Notes: generated by a model not told the origin, from the letters alone. 58,469 bases of DNA from Porticoccus sp033791605 (GCA_033791605.1 JASJGJ010000172.1:1-58469), one strand, 5' to 3'. Positions 32,997-42,371 are shown, counted from the first letter of the stretch. Numbers and translations: made by a program.

Positions 32997-33878
32997 ATGA
33001 TCACCGGCAGTATTGTTGCTTTAGTAACCCCCATGATTCCTGACAGTCTTGAAGTAGACTGGGACGGCCTTAAACGATTGGTCGAATGGCATATAGAGCA
33101 AGGTACCAATGCTATTGTGGCGGTGGGGACTACGGGTGAATCGCCCACTCTGGATGTGCAAGAACATATGGCGACCATTGCTGCCATTGTTGAAGACTCA
33201 GCTGGGCGTGTGCCGGTGATTGCGGGTACGGGTGCAAACTGTACTCGAGAAGCCATTGAGTGGACGCGTCGGGCGCAACAGGCTGGTGCGGATGCTTGTT
33301 TGCTGGTGGCACCGTATTACAACAAACCTACTCAAGAGGGTCTCTACCTTCACCATAAAACCATTGCTGAGGCCGTGGATATCCCACAGATCTTGTATAA
33401 CGTGCCAGGCAGAACCGCCTGTGACATGCTTACTGATACCGTGGTTCGTCTCGCAGAAGTTCCAAACATCGTTGGTATTAAAGATGCCACGGGTGATTTG
33501 GAACGAGCTCGTGAGCTCATAGACGCATGTCCTGCTGGGTTTGCTATTTACTCGGGGGATGATGGCACGGCGTTAGAGTTAATTTTAATGGGTGGCCATG
33601 GTGATATTTCGGTGACGGCGAATGTTGCTCCTCAATTAATGGCTGAGATGTGTCGCTTGGGTTTGGCTGGTGCGGCAGACGAGGCTCGCGAGATAAATGC
33701 ACGGCTTAGCCCTGTTCATGAAATTATGTTCGTTGAATCTAATCCCATCCCGGTAAAATGGGCTGTGGCGAAAATGGGATTGATGCAACATGCGATCCGT
33801 CTGCCTCTCACTCAGTTATCGCCCAATTTTCATGCCCCAGTCACCAAAGCATTGAAGTCGGCTGGGCTTTTAAATTAA
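32997..33878 (+). CDS. dapA: 4-hydroxy-tetrahydrodipicolinate synthase
   Basis: This 293-residue TIM-barrel enzyme condenses pyruvate with aspartate semialdehyde, the first step to diaminopimelate and lysine. The Schiff-base Lys162 is in GIKDATGD, Tyr134 in ILYNVPGRT, and GTTGESPTL binds pyruvate. Start has GAGG upstream. It heads the dapA-bamC-MBL run typical of pseudomonad-like chromosomes. Confidence 0.97.
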   Translation: MITGSIVALVTPMIPDSLEVDWDGLKRLVEWHIEQGTNAIVAVGTTGESPTLDVQEHMATIAAIVEDSAGRVPVIAGTGANCTREAIEWTRRAQQAGADACLLVAPYYNKPTQEGLYLHHKTIAEAVDIPQILYNVPGRTACDMLTDTVVRLAEVPNIVGIKDATGDLERARELIDACPAGFAIYSGDDGTALELILMGGHGDISVTANVAPQLMAEMCRLGLAGAADEAREINARLSPVHEIMFVESNPIPVKWAVAKMGLMQHAIRLPLTQLSPNFHAPVTKALKSAGLLN

Positions 33879-33921
33879 TAAGAAAGCAAATAGCACGATA
33901 AAAAAACTCGGAGTACGACGA

Positions 33922-34971
33922 ATGATGTCGAAGATAAAGCTGATGGTGGCGATTGCAACAATGATGTCTGTTGTTGGTTGTGGTAATTCACAGATTCGTA
34001 ACCGAGGTAATGATTACCTGTACTCTGAGGCGTTGCCTCCCATGGTGGTTCCTGAGGGGAAGGATAATTCTGCTGTGGGTGAATTGTATGTGATCCCGGA
34101 TATCCCCATTTCTGGTACGACAGTGACGTCTTTTAATGTTCCCCGACCTCAACCACTTTCGGAAAGTCTGTTCGAGCAAACGGTGAATATTCAGTCTTTC
34201 TCTGGGGACCGTTGGATTGCGATTAACAAGCCTCCCGCAGAAGTGTGGCCGCGGCTACGTAATGTTTTGACGAGAAGCGGGGTGCCCACTGTGAGAGCAG
34301 ATGCCCCAAGTGGTTTGTTAGAAACCGGCTGGCTGCAGTTTAAGGATGACGTAAACAATAGCCACAGATTTCGTTTTACTATTACTCCCGGGTTAGGAAT
34401 AAAAAGTACAGAAGTCAGATTGGTTCAAATGCAGATGACCGCTGGCAAAGAAAATTCTGCTGGTGATTGGCCAGAAACCTCTATGAGTGACCCAAGGGAG
34501 AAAGAGTTTACTGATATCGTGGCTAATGCTTTAGCTACGGATATCAACAGTGGCAGTGTTTCTTTGTTGGCTCAGAATATTGGTGGTGACTCAAAGGTTG
34601 AAGTGGTGATACCTGCGGAGGCAATACCCTACATTGCTATGAGCTTGAGCCACGATCGTGCTTGGGCTTCCGTATTGCATTCCCTATCTTTGGGTGGGTT
34701 TTCGGTGGTTGACAAAAACCATTCTGCGGGAACAATCTGGGTCGAATTTAATGATACGCCTATCGTTGCTGATGATGACACCTTGTTTGGTTTGCTTTCA
34801 TCCTTTCTGGGAAGCAAAGATTCAAAAGAATTAAAAGCTATTGAGTATCAGGTATCAGTGATTCAGGGAAAGGACGATGTTGAGGTTCGCATAACGGATC
34901 GACAAAATAATGTTCTTGAAAAGCTATTGACCATTAAATTGTTAAAAATCATACGCGGTAATCTTTCCTGA
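33922..34971 (+). CDS. bamC: outer-membrane assembly lipoprotein BamC
   Basis: This 349-residue lipoprotein has signal and lipobox MSVVGCG near residue 20, followed by a long unstructured segment (LPPMVVPEGKDN) and two helix-grip domains (SGDRWIAINKPPAEVWPRL and ISMSLSHDRAWASVL-like regions). This matches BamC of the BAM complex, whose central subunit BamA is encoded at the end of this window. It follows dapA as in other gammaproteobacteria and ends three bases before the next gene. Confidence 0.9.
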   Translation: MMSKIKLMVAIATMMSVVGCGNSQIRNRGNDYLYSEALPPMVVPEGKDNSAVGELYVIPDIPISGTTVTSFNVPRPQPLSESLFEQTVNIQSFSGDRWIAINKPPAEVWPRLRNVLTRSGVPTVRADAPSGLLETGWLQFKDDVNNSHRFRFTITPGLGIKSTEVRLVQMQMTAGKENSAGDWPETSMSDPREKEFTDIVANALATDINSGSVSLLAQNIGGDSKVEVVIPAEAIPYIAMSLSHDRAWASVLHSLSLGGFSVVDKNHSAGTIWVEFNDTPIVADDDTLFGLLSSFLGSKDSKELKAIEYQVSVIQGKDDVEVRITDRQNNVLEKLLTIKLLKIIRGNLS

Positions 34972-34974
34972 TTT

Positions 34975-35748
34975 ATGCGTTTTACCTCTTTAGGCAGTGG
35001 TAGTAAAGGTAATGCCACTGTCGTTCACTGTGGCGACACGCGAGTTCTCATTGATTGTGGCTTTTCTGCTAAAGAAGCAGAGAAGCGACTTTTACGTGTG
35101 GGGCTCGAGGGCAGAGATCTAGCAGCGATTGTTGTCACTCACGAGCATGCCGATCATATTCGCGGTGTCCTGCCTCTTGCAAAAAAGCACAATTTGCCTG
35201 TCATGATGACAGTAGGAACAAGCAAGGTCTTGAACGATCACTCTCAGGTTGATCTAACGCTCGTTGACTCAGATTCAGTGTTTGCTATTGGTGAGTTAGA
35301 GTTAAAGGCTGTAGCTGTTGCACATGATGCCCGAGAGCCTGTCCAATATGTTGTTCGTGGGGAAGGTTTAACATTGGGGGTTCTTACCGATCTTGGGAGT
35401 ATTACTCCTCATGTTTTAGAGAACTATCGTCAATGTGATGGCCTATTGGTTGAATCCAACCATGATGTAGATATGTTGGCTGACGGTTCTTACCCTCCTT
35501 CTTTAAAGCATCGCGTAGGTGGTGCTTGGGGGCATTTGAATAATCAACAAACCCTTCATTTGTTACAAAATATTGATCTTGAACAACTACAGCACTTGGT
35601 CATTGGTCATATCAGTCAACAAAATAATAGTCTAGATCTGGTAAAAGATGTCATCTCGGCAATAGAGGGTCAGTTGCCAGTGATCCATTATGCCTGTCAG
35701 GAAGAAGGCTTCTCGTGGATAGAGCTTCTCCATGATGAAATACGCTGA
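34975..35748 (+). CDS. MBL-fold hydrolase (YycJ/WalJ-like)
   Basis: This 257-residue metallo-beta-lactamase-fold protein has the N-terminal FTSLGSGSKGNATVV, zinc motif VTHEHADHIRG (about 55-65), and late VESNHDVDML and VIGHISQQNN. These are typical of the YycJ/WalJ group, thought to be nucleases or phosphodiesterases. It starts three bases after bamC, so it is co-expressed. Its biological role in gammaproteobacteria is not established. Confidence 0.9.
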   Translation: MRFTSLGSGSKGNATVVHCGDTRVLIDCGFSAKEAEKRLLRVGLEGRDLAAIVVTHEHADHIRGVLPLAKKHNLPVMMTVGTSKVLNDHSQVDLTLVDSDSVFAIGELELKAVAVAHDAREPVQYVVRGEGLTLGVLTDLGSITPHVLENYRQCDGLLVESNHDVDMLADGSYPPSLKHRVGGAWGHLNNQQTLHLLQNIDLEQLQHLVIGHISQQNNSLDLVKDVISAIEGQLPVIHYACQEEGFSWIELLHDEIR

Positions 35749-35795
35749 GCCAAACTTATCTCCATAAACGATTGAGAATTAGGCTCGTTTTTTTT
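35747..35795 (+). terminator. probable terminator after dapA-bamC-MBL run
   Basis: GAGCC at 35747-35751, overlapping the stop codon, pairs with GGCTC at 35782-35786, with a weaker inner CTC/GAG pairing, and a run of eight T follows. The loop is long for an intrinsic terminator but the T-run is strong. Confidence 0.5.
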
Positions 35796-36117
35796 ATTCC
35801 TATATGGGGAACAAAGACGACGTATTAACCAATATAAGTTTTCTGTCACGTTAGGTTTTCCACAATTACATCGATAAGTTTATGGAAATATTTGAAATAG
35901 CTCCTAAGTCATTGATTTATGATTTTGTATTTGTTAACTATATGATTATAAACAGTTTTTTGTGTTGATCAAAAAATAGTCAATTTGTCTATACTGCCCA
36001 ACCGAGTGGACTGTATCGAGTTTTATGAAAGTAATGCACAAAGTTATCCACAGAATTTGTGGGTAACTTTATGGCCCCAGAGAAAATAATTTGTCAACCA
36101 AATATGCTGTGTTTCGT
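35796..36117. other. AT-rich intergenic region with DnaA-box pair
   Basis: This stretch between convergent units (plus-strand MBL gene, minus-strand LRR lipoprotein) is AT-rich. It contains a possible -10 hexamer TATACT near 35990 and an inverted pair of DnaA-box-like nonamers at 36044-36066, which also form a hairpin. I see no gene in it. Confidence 0.5.
36044..36066. promoter_or_regulatory. inverted DnaA-box-like pair
   Basis: TTATCCACA (36044-36052) is a perfect DnaA box. Six bases later, TGTGGGTAA (36058-36066) is the reverse complement of TTACCCACA, a near-consensus box. The flanks extend the symmetry (AAAG / CTTT), so the element can also fold as a hairpin with one mismatch. Confidence 0.45.
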
Positions 36118-36561
36118 TTATCTTAAACAATGGATGGGTAGTTTGATAGATCCGCTCATTTGAGTACGTAATTGCTCTCCATCGCTACATAGGAGGTGAT
36201 GGTTGGCCTCAAGAGTAACGACCTGTAATTGAGAAAGGAAAAGTAATGGTTTGATTTCAACAAGGACATTTTCGTTGAGATTGACGTGAGTAAGTCCGGT
36301 GAAGGTTTCTAGTCCGGAGAGTTTGGATATACCCGCATTGGAACAGTTGAGGTGGGTTAGCTGGTTAGCTCGGATGGCTTTTTGGTCGAAGATGGCTTGA
36401 TCAACACAAGATTTAAGAGCGGTGTCAGTTATGTTGAAATTTGAAAATAACTTTTCTGAACTAAAGACAGGTTGTTCATTTAGTGTATAGGTGTAGCCTT
36501 CGCAGCCAATGATAACAATGCTAACAAGGGGTAAAAGTAACTTGTATAGAAAGTTTTTCAT
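36118..36561 (-). CDS. leucine-rich-repeat lipoprotein
   Basis: This 147-residue lipoprotein has a signal sequence with lipobox IVIIGC (Cys20). The middle holds two or three short leucine-rich repeats (LTHLNCSNAGISKLSGL, LTHVNLNENVLVEIKPL, LQVVTLEANHHL), and a Cys pair near the end (LLCSDGEQ, PIHCLR) may form a disulfide. It would be a small surface or periplasmic binding protein. I do not recognise an ortholog and no neighbour explains it. Confidence 0.8.
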   Translation of the reverse strand: MKNFLYKLLLPLVSIVIIGCEGYTYTLNEQPVFSSEKLFSNFNITDTALKSCVDQAIFDQKAIRANQLTHLNCSNAGISKLSGLETFTGLTHVNLNENVLVEIKPLLFLSQLQVVTLEANHHLLCSDGEQLRTQMSGSIKLPIHCLR

Positions 36562-36772
36562 AAGACGGCAGACCTTTAATGCTTAAAGTGTGAAAAAAAC
36601 GGTTTTAAAAGCTTGTTGCTTTTACCAGAATAACAACAAGACCGTGTTTGTTTGTGGGGCTACTTATTTCTAACTTTGCTTGTTGGCATGATTCACTAGT
36701 CATTTTGACTAACAGCGTGGATCATAGAAGAACCCCTAATATTATTATAGTGTTCATTTAAGAGGATAGACG

Positions 36773-37426
36773 ATGAAGAAGCTCCTACTAATAGTAACCG
36801 TGGTCGTTGGGTTGGCTGCATGTACTTCAATAGATCCCTACACCGGACAACAGAAAACCAGCAATACAACAAAAGGGGCTGGGATAGGTGCTGTGACGGG
36901 CGCGCTTATAGGTGTAGCAACAGCCAGCGATGAGGACCGAGGAAAAGGCGCTCTAACTGGAGCTGTTGCAGGTGCCGCTGTAGGCGGAAGTGTTGGTTAT
37001 TATATGGACCGCCAAGAAGCAGCGTTGAGAGCCAAACTTGAAGGAACCGGTGTCAGGGTAGTTCGTGAGGGAAACAACATCCGTCTGGTTATGCCAAGCA
37101 GTATTACCTTTGGTGTTGACCGACACGAAGTGCGTCCTGAGTTCTACAGTACGCTTGAATCTGTTGCTGTTGTGTTAAAAGAATTTAAGAAAACCAATAT
37201 TAGAATTGCCGGCCATACGGATTCTACCGGTAGTGCTGAATACAACCAAACATTGAGTGAAAGGCGTGCCAGTAGTGTTGGTCAATTGTTGATTAGCCAA
37301 GGCATTATGAGTGGCCGGGTATGGACCACGGGCTATGGGGAGCGTTATGCCATTGCCAGTAACGATACAGATTATGGCCGTCAAGCCAATCGTAGGGTGG
37401 AGCTAGAGCTTGTCCCGACTCAGTAA
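36773..37426 (+). CDS. yiaD: OmpA-family lipoprotein with glycine zipper (YiaD-like)
   Basis: This 217-residue lipoprotein has lipobox GLAAC (Cys17), followed by a glycine-zipper region (GAGIGAVTGALIG, GALTGAVAGAAVG, about 36-77) that inserts in or packs on a membrane, and a C-terminal OmpA peptidoglycan-binding domain. Its markers are AGHTDSTGSAEYNQTLSERR and NRRVELEL. This is the YiaD type, tying the outer membrane to peptidoglycan. The ATG at 36773 has AGAGGA upstream. Confidence 0.9.
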   Translation: MKKLLLIVTVVVGLAACTSIDPYTGQQKTSNTTKGAGIGAVTGALIGVATASDEDRGKGALTGAVAGAAVGGSVGYYMDRQEAALRAKLEGTGVRVVREGNNIRLVMPSSITFGVDRHEVRPEFYSTLESVAVVLKEFKKTNIRIAGHTDSTGSAEYNQTLSERRASSVGQLLISQGIMSGRVWTTGYGERYAIASNDTDYGRQANRRVELELVPTQ

Positions 37427-38264
37427 TAAACTCTCTAAAACAACATGTATTGCGCCTCGGCCCGGTTATGAATGTCGGGCCGAGCTGCTTTCACTTGAGT
37501 TGAAATTACCTGTTTTTGCATTTGACCAAACAAAAGATATTAATGAGGGCTTGGCTCTGGTTGTTGATGATCTCGGTTTGTCGCTCCTGCAGCTAGGGAG
37601 AAAAGCTCCAGGTCCGGTGCGTTGTGATTTTTTGGGTGGAGCAACGCAGCATCGTCGTTTGTACGGTGGCGGAAAGGGACAGGATATTGCCAAAGCTGTA
37701 GGGCTTCATCACAAAGGGTTTAAACCCCAGGTTTTAGACCTGACTGCTGGACTGGGGCGCGATGGTTTTGTTTTGGCATCGTTGGGTGCGTCGGTGGTAA
37801 TGTTAGAACGTAACCCCATTGTTTTTGCCTTGCTTGAAGATGGCCTTTCCAGAGCGAGAGAAGGTGTCTTGAACCAATCATCCATGGATGAGGTGGCGGA
37901 TCTCGCAGGGGTGTTGAGCCGGATATCTTCCGTAGGCCTAGATGCATGTACTTACCTAAGTCAGCTGGAAGAGCAGTCCAACTCGGATGAAAGATATCCA
38001 GATGTCATTTATGTAGACCCGATGTTTCCTGCACGTGAAAAATCGAGCAAAGTAAAAAAGGAAATGCAGTTGTTTCATCAGCTAGTGGGCGCGGATGATG
38101 ATGGTTCAGACCTCCTTCCTTTGGCACTGAAAAAAGTAACATATCGGGTGGTGGTTAAACGGCCGGTTCATGCTCCTTTTTTGGCAGAGCAAAAACCGGG
38201 GTATTCTTTAAAGGGGAAATCGACCCGATTTGATATTTACCCGATTAAAAAGTTACCCGGTTAA
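37410..38264 (+). CDS. rsmJ: 16S rRNA (guanine1516-N2)-methyltransferase
   Basis: This 284-residue SAM-dependent methyltransferase matches RsmJ (YhiQ). Seen are FLGGATQHRRLYGGGKGQDI, KAVGLHHKG, the SAM motif LDLTAGLGRDGFVLASLGA, catalytic-type DVIYVDPMFPAREKSS, and KRPVHAPFL. No ATG is available at the N-terminus; the frame begins with TTG at 37410, overlapping the OmpA-like gene by 17 bases. It methylates G1516 of 16S rRNA. Confidence 0.92.
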   Translation: MSRLSNKLSKTTCIAPRPGYECRAELLSLELKLPVFAFDQTKDINEGLALVVDDLGLSLLQLGRKAPGPVRCDFLGGATQHRRLYGGGKGQDIAKAVGLHHKGFKPQVLDLTAGLGRDGFVLASLGASVVMLERNPIVFALLEDGLSRAREGVLNQSSMDEVADLAGVLSRISSVGLDACTYLSQLEEQSNSDERYPDVIYVDPMFPAREKSSKVKKEMQLFHQLVGADDDGSDLLPLALKKVTYRVVVKRPVHAPFLAEQKPGYSLKGKSTRFDIYPIKKLPG

Positions 38265-38314
38265 TGATTTGAGCCCTAAGGACGTTACTTCAACTGTTTA
38301 TCAGGTATGAGTTA

Positions 38315-39382
38315 TTACCAGTTATAACCGACAGAAATCACCCATTCGTGATCCGCATGCTTTTGTTCACTGGCGGGTTCACTCACATAGTCCATGTCAT
38401 AACGTACCTCACTAAAAATTCCACCAAGTAACGGTATCTTGATACCAGTACTAGTTTCTAATTGGGTATTATCCATTTCATCTATCAACCATAACAGTTC
38501 ATGACGATGAAAGAGCGTTAGTTCACTGGATGGAAGGGGCCAGTCAAGTTTTAGGGCCCAACGACCGGCGACATCCTTATTGTTTGAGCCGCTACTTGAG
38601 TCATTACCTGGGCGTTGCGTCGATAGAAAAGTCGCACCTAACTGAGCATTAATTAGTAGCTGATTGTTCAGAGTTAATTTATGACCTAAGCCCATGCCTG
38701 CCTGGAGTTGTTCCTCGATGGCACTGAAACGATTTTTTTCGTACTTTACTCGACCATAGCTGAACCAGTGTTTATCGAAATCATAGTTGAGCTGGTAACG
38801 GGCGTCGTATTGTTCATCTACGGTATCACCTTCTGCACTATCTGATTCTGCAATGAAGTCTACTTCATGGCGGAATGCCTGTTGGTGCCATTGAGCTGAT
38901 ACAGCTACATCGAGTTCTTCACTGTCCGTATTCCCCGATTTTTGGTTGAAGCCAAACTTTATCTCACCTTTAAATGGCGGTGGTTCAGGTGCCAGCTTAA
39001 TGGTGACCATTTTATCCAGTGATAGGTGATTCAATTTTCCGGAATCACATAGGGCAGAAACACTATCTTCTACATTGAGGGAGCAATGATTGATGGCTTC
39101 TTGGTTATGTTGTCCGCCATTAGCCGTGGTCGTATTGAATGCTGTGTGGGGCAAAGTGTCAGATGAAAAAGGCAGGAGTGTTGAAGAGTTGAGTTGAGTA
39201 ATTTTTTCTTTAGGGATAGTGATTACCCCAAAGACATCAGACAACCAAGTAATACTGTTTTTATGCATAGCCTGTAATTCACCATGAATCATATCACCGT
39301 TTTTTAGCGTCACTTGGCCTGCAGATATGGCCAGTGAATTAAGGGCGGTTATAAGGACAATAAACAGTTTCAAATACGTCAT
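38315..39382 (-). CDS. DUF481 family outer-membrane protein (YdiY-like)
   Basis: This 355-residue protein has a signal peptide (cleavage near ISAGQ), a short domain VTLKNGDMIHGEL about 24-36, and a C-terminal DUF481 part (about 135-355) of alternating beta strands (GEIKFGFNQKSGNTDSEELD, WFSYGRVKYEKNRFS) ending in GYNW, an aromatic barrel terminus. Function of the family is not settled; E. coli YdiY is acid-induced. It stands alone. Confidence 0.85.
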   Translation of the reverse strand: MTYLKLFIVLITALNSLAISAGQVTLKNGDMIHGELQAMHKNSITWLSDVFGVITIPKEKITQLNSSTLLPFSSDTLPHTAFNTTTANGGQHNQEAINHCSLNVEDSVSALCDSGKLNHLSLDKMVTIKLAPEPPPFKGEIKFGFNQKSGNTDSEELDVAVSAQWHQQAFRHEVDFIAESDSAEGDTVDEQYDARYQLNYDFDKHWFSYGRVKYEKNRFSAIEEQLQAGMGLGHKLTLNNQLLINAQLGATFLSTQRPGNDSSSGSNNKDVAGRWALKLDWPLPSSELTLFHRHELLWLIDEMDNTQLETSTGIKIPLLGGIFSEVRYDMDYVSEPASEQKHADHEWVISVGYNW

Positions 39383-39464
39383 GGTAGGGTACCAATTTTG
39401 AGAAGCGGGTACCCTACAAAATGTTCTTGCAAAAATCTATATCGGTTTGACTGAATTGACTTGA

Positions 39465-40625
39465 TTAGGTAAACAGCTTTTCCATTATCTTTTGATAGAT
39501 TTCGCTTAAGCCGTCGATATCTGTGATACTCGCACATTCATCAATCTTATGAATGGTTGCGTTGACCGGGCCGAGTTCTATCACCTGGCACCCATGGGGG
39601 GCAATAAATCGTCCGTCAGATGTGCCACCTGCAGTCGAGAGCTGAGTCTTGGTTCCGGTCACTTCCCGGATACTTTCTATCGTGGCTTCAACAAGAGCAC
39701 CTTCTGCTGTCAGGAAGGGTACGCCGCTAAGATTCCAAGTTAATTGATAGTTTAATTTGTGCTTGTTTAGAATGGCTTCTGTTCGAGTTTTAAGTTCCTG
39801 ATCCGTCACCTCCGTAGAAAAACGGAAGTTAAATAGAACTCTGGCCTCACCAGGAATAACATTGGTGGCACCAGTGCCGCTTTGAATATTGGAGATCTGA
39901 AAGCTGGTGGCAGGAAAAAATTCATTGCCCTGATCCCAGTGTTCTGTCGATAGCTCAGTGAGTGCCGGGGCTATGTTATGAATGGGGTTGTCTGCCAGCT
40001 GGGGATAGGCAACATGGCCCTGAATACCTTTGACAATTAGTTCTCCGCCGAGGGACCCTCTGCGACCATTTTTGATCACATCTCCCACAGTTTTGGTGCT
40101 GGAAGGTTCTCCGACTAAACACCATTCAGGTATTTCGTTTCGTTCAAGTAGCCAATCTACTACTTTGACTGTGCCGTTGATGGCGATGCCTTCTTCGTCA
40201 CTGGTGATGAGGAAAGCGATTCGTCCAGAGTGGTCTGGGTGGTCTGATATAAAGTTCTCTACAGCCGTAATCATTGCTGCCAGAGAACCTTTCATGTCAG
40301 CAGCACCGCGACCGTAAATTAAGTCTCCTTCGATCGTGGGTTCAAAGGGTGGGTGTTGCCAGTTGTGAGTATCGCCAGTAGGGACTACATCGGTGTGGCC
40401 TGCCAAACAAAGCGTAGGCCCCGTTTCTCCATGAACGGCCCAAAAGTTTTCCACATCACCATACGGAAGGTGGGTAATCTGAAAGCCGATGGCTTTAAGG
40501 CGGTCTATCATCAATTGCTGACAACCGGCATCCTCAGGGGTTACTGATTCACGTCTAATGAGTTCACAGGTTAATTCCAGAGTTGGTGACAGTGTCGATG
40601 GAAGTGATGAAGAAAGAGGGGACAT
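39465..40625 (-). CDS. dapE: succinyl-diaminopimelate desuccinylase
   Basis: This 386-residue M20 zinc peptidase-fold enzyme hydrolyses N-succinyl-LL-diaminopimelate in the lysine/peptidoglycan pathway. Metal sites are in LAGHTDVVPTGD, GRGAADMKGSL, TSDEEG and VGEPSS; TAGGTSDGRF is near the end. Length matches DapE, and dapD, dapC and dapA are all in the window. Confidence 0.95.
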   Translation of the reverse strand: MSPLSSSLPSTLSPTLELTCELIRRESVTPEDAGCQQLMIDRLKAIGFQITHLPYGDVENFWAVHGETGPTLCLAGHTDVVPTGDTHNWQHPPFEPTIEGDLIYGRGAADMKGSLAAMITAVENFISDHPDHSGRIAFLITSDEEGIAINGTVKVVDWLLERNEIPEWCLVGEPSSTKTVGDVIKNGRRGSLGGELIVKGIQGHVAYPQLADNPIHNIAPALTELSTEHWDQGNEFFPATSFQISNIQSGTGATNVIPGEARVLFNFRFSTEVTDQELKTRTEAILNKHKLNYQLTWNLSGVPFLTAEGALVEATIESIREVTGTKTQLSTAGGTSDGRFIAPHGCQVIELGPVNATIHKIDECASITDIDGLSEIYQKIMEKLFT

Positions 40626-40846
40626 TAACTTACGCCTTAAAAACTTACGCCTAAGTGATTTAGTAATTAGTCACTTATACCAATAATAGGTCGTAAGTTT
40701 AGCGAGGTATGGTTTGGTTAGCTACAGCCGAGAACGATTAGTGGATTGATCATGTTAGTGTGTTTTCATTGGTATGGTCGAACTGCTTCCCCATAGATAT
40801 TCAGCATATTGTTTATCGTTCAAAACTATTTGAGGTGGATGGAAAT

Positions 40847-40878
40847 AAAAAAGCCCCAACGATTGTCAGGGCTTTTTT
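40847..40878. terminator. Rho-independent terminator downstream of dapD
   Basis: AAAAAAGCCC and GGGCTTTTTT flank a twelve-base loop, with T or A tracts on both sides, so it can stop transcription in both directions. It lies 26 bases after the dapD stop on the minus strand. Confidence 0.9.
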
Positions 40879-40903
40879 GAAGATAGAGCATTAGAGCGAG
40901 TGT

Positions 40904-41938
40904 TTAGTTCGAAGCATGTAATGCTTCGTTTAATTCTACGGCAGATTTGTTGGTGAGACATTCCACCGCACCAGTTGTGGAATTGCGTCTAAACAGCAAA
41001 TCATCTTTGCTGGCTAGGTCGCGCGCTTTGGCTTGTCCTGCGACTTTGCCATGATCATCCAGCAGGGTGACTTTTGTACCTGCTGTGATATAGAGGCCAG
41101 CTTCAACGGTACAGCGATCTCCCAGAGGAATCCCTAGTCCGGCATTGGCTCCAAGCAAGCATTGGTTGCCTACGGTAATAATGATATTGCCGCCGCCAGA
41201 GAGTGTTCCCATGGTGGAGCTGCCACCACCCAAGTCAGATCCGGATTTTACGAAGACACCCTGTGAAATACGCCCCTCAATCATACTGGTACCTTCTGTG
41301 CCAGCATTAAAGTTGACAAATCCTTCGTGCATGATGGTTGTACCTTCGCCAATGTAGGCCCCAAGTCGTACTCTTGCGGTATCGGCAATACGTACTCCAG
41401 CAGGTACCACGTAATCCACCATTTTGGGAAATTTATCTATACTGTCTACTGACAAATTACGCTTGTTCAATCGAGCACGTAATTGACGTTCAGCAAGCTC
41501 ATTAATATCAATGGCTCCTTCACTGGTCCAGGCAACATTTGGTAGTACTCCAAACAAACCGGTGAGGTTTATATGGTTGGGTTTAACCATTCGGTGAGAT
41601 AACAAGTGAAGTTTTAAATAGCCTTCAGGAACGGTGGCAGGAGCATCATCAGTTTCCAAAAGAGTGATGACAGCAGGTTTGTCGCTATGTTTGAATTGAT
41701 CGGCGATGGCGGCAAGATTTTTTTCGCCGACGTCAGTGAACGCTTCTGCCAGTTTTGTTAATGCCACGGTATCCAGTGTTATAGCTTGATTGCCACCGTT
41801 ATAGTCTAGTGTTGATGCCAAAACACTGGTGACTGTTTCATTGGGATTCAGTTGCGGTTGTGGATAGAAAACTTCCAGCCATTCGCTGTTGTTATTCTGG
41901 GTGCCGATGCCCAGTCCAAAACTAAAGAGTGCGGTCAT
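40904..41938 (-). CDS. dapD: tetrahydrodipicolinate N-succinyltransferase
   Basis: This enzyme transfers succinyl from succinyl-CoA to tetrahydrodipicolinate. I start it at the ATG at 41938 (MTALFSFGLGIGTQNN), giving 344 residues, the length of the Pseudomonas-type DapD; an upstream TTG at 41956 falls on the GGAG ribosome site itself. The C-terminal half is a left-handed beta-helix with hexapeptide turns (ARVRLGAYIGEGTTIMHEG, GRISQGVFVKSGSDLGGG). Confidence 0.94.
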   Translation of the reverse strand: MTALFSFGLGIGTQNNNSEWLEVFYPQPQLNPNETVTSVLASTLDYNGGNQAITLDTVALTKLAEAFTDVGEKNLAAIADQFKHSDKPAVITLLETDDAPATVPEGYLKLHLLSHRMVKPNHINLTGLFGVLPNVAWTSEGAIDINELAERQLRARLNKRNLSVDSIDKFPKMVDYVVPAGVRIADTARVRLGAYIGEGTTIMHEGFVNFNAGTEGTSMIEGRISQGVFVKSGSDLGGGSSTMGTLSGGGNIIITVGNQCLLGANAGLGIPLGDRCTVEAGLYITAGTKVTLLDDHGKVAGQAKARDLASKDDLLFRRNSTTGAVECLTNKSAVELNEALHASN

Positions 41939-42017
41939 TTTCTGGTTTATCTCCAAATAATAGTAGTGTGAGTGATACCGCTAACTCGAATCGGTAAGTT
42001 ACGGAACTAATATCGTA

Positions 42018-42371
42018 TTACGACTTGAAAAAAGCGTCGTAGTCGTCAGCCTTAAAGCCAACGGTGATCGTTCCATCGACATCTAGTACGGGTCGCTTAA
42101 TCATTGCCGGCTGTTCTAACAACAATTGTGAGACATTATGCTCATTAACCTGTTGTTGGGTTTTTAACTCTAACTTTCTCCATGTGGTTCCCCGTTTATT
42201 GAGAACCGTTTCCCAGCCCGCCGCTTGAAGCCACTTTCCCAACGTATCCTGATTTAACCCATCGGTCCGAACATCATGAAATTGGTATTGAACATTATGT
42301 TCATCCAGCCACTGGCGTGCTTTTTTTACCGTGTCGCAGTTTTTTATACCGTATAACGTGATCTTCTTCAT
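42018..42371 (-). CDS. ArsC/Spx-like reductase (YffB family)
   Basis: This 117-residue thioredoxin-fold protein of the ArsC family has YGIKNCDTVKKARQWLDE (single Cys13, no CxxC), FHDVRTDGL, NKRGTTWRKL and KRPVLDVDG. This is the YffB branch, found beside dapD/dapE in many gammaproteobacteria, with no proven arsenate role. The pairing with dapD is conserved but unexplained. Confidence 0.92.
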   Translation of the reverse strand: MKKITLYGIKNCDTVKKARQWLDEHNVQYQFHDVRTDGLNQDTLGKWLQAAGWETVLNKRGTTWRKLELKTQQQVNEHNVSQLLLEQPAMIKRPVLDVDGTITVGFKADDYDAFFKS

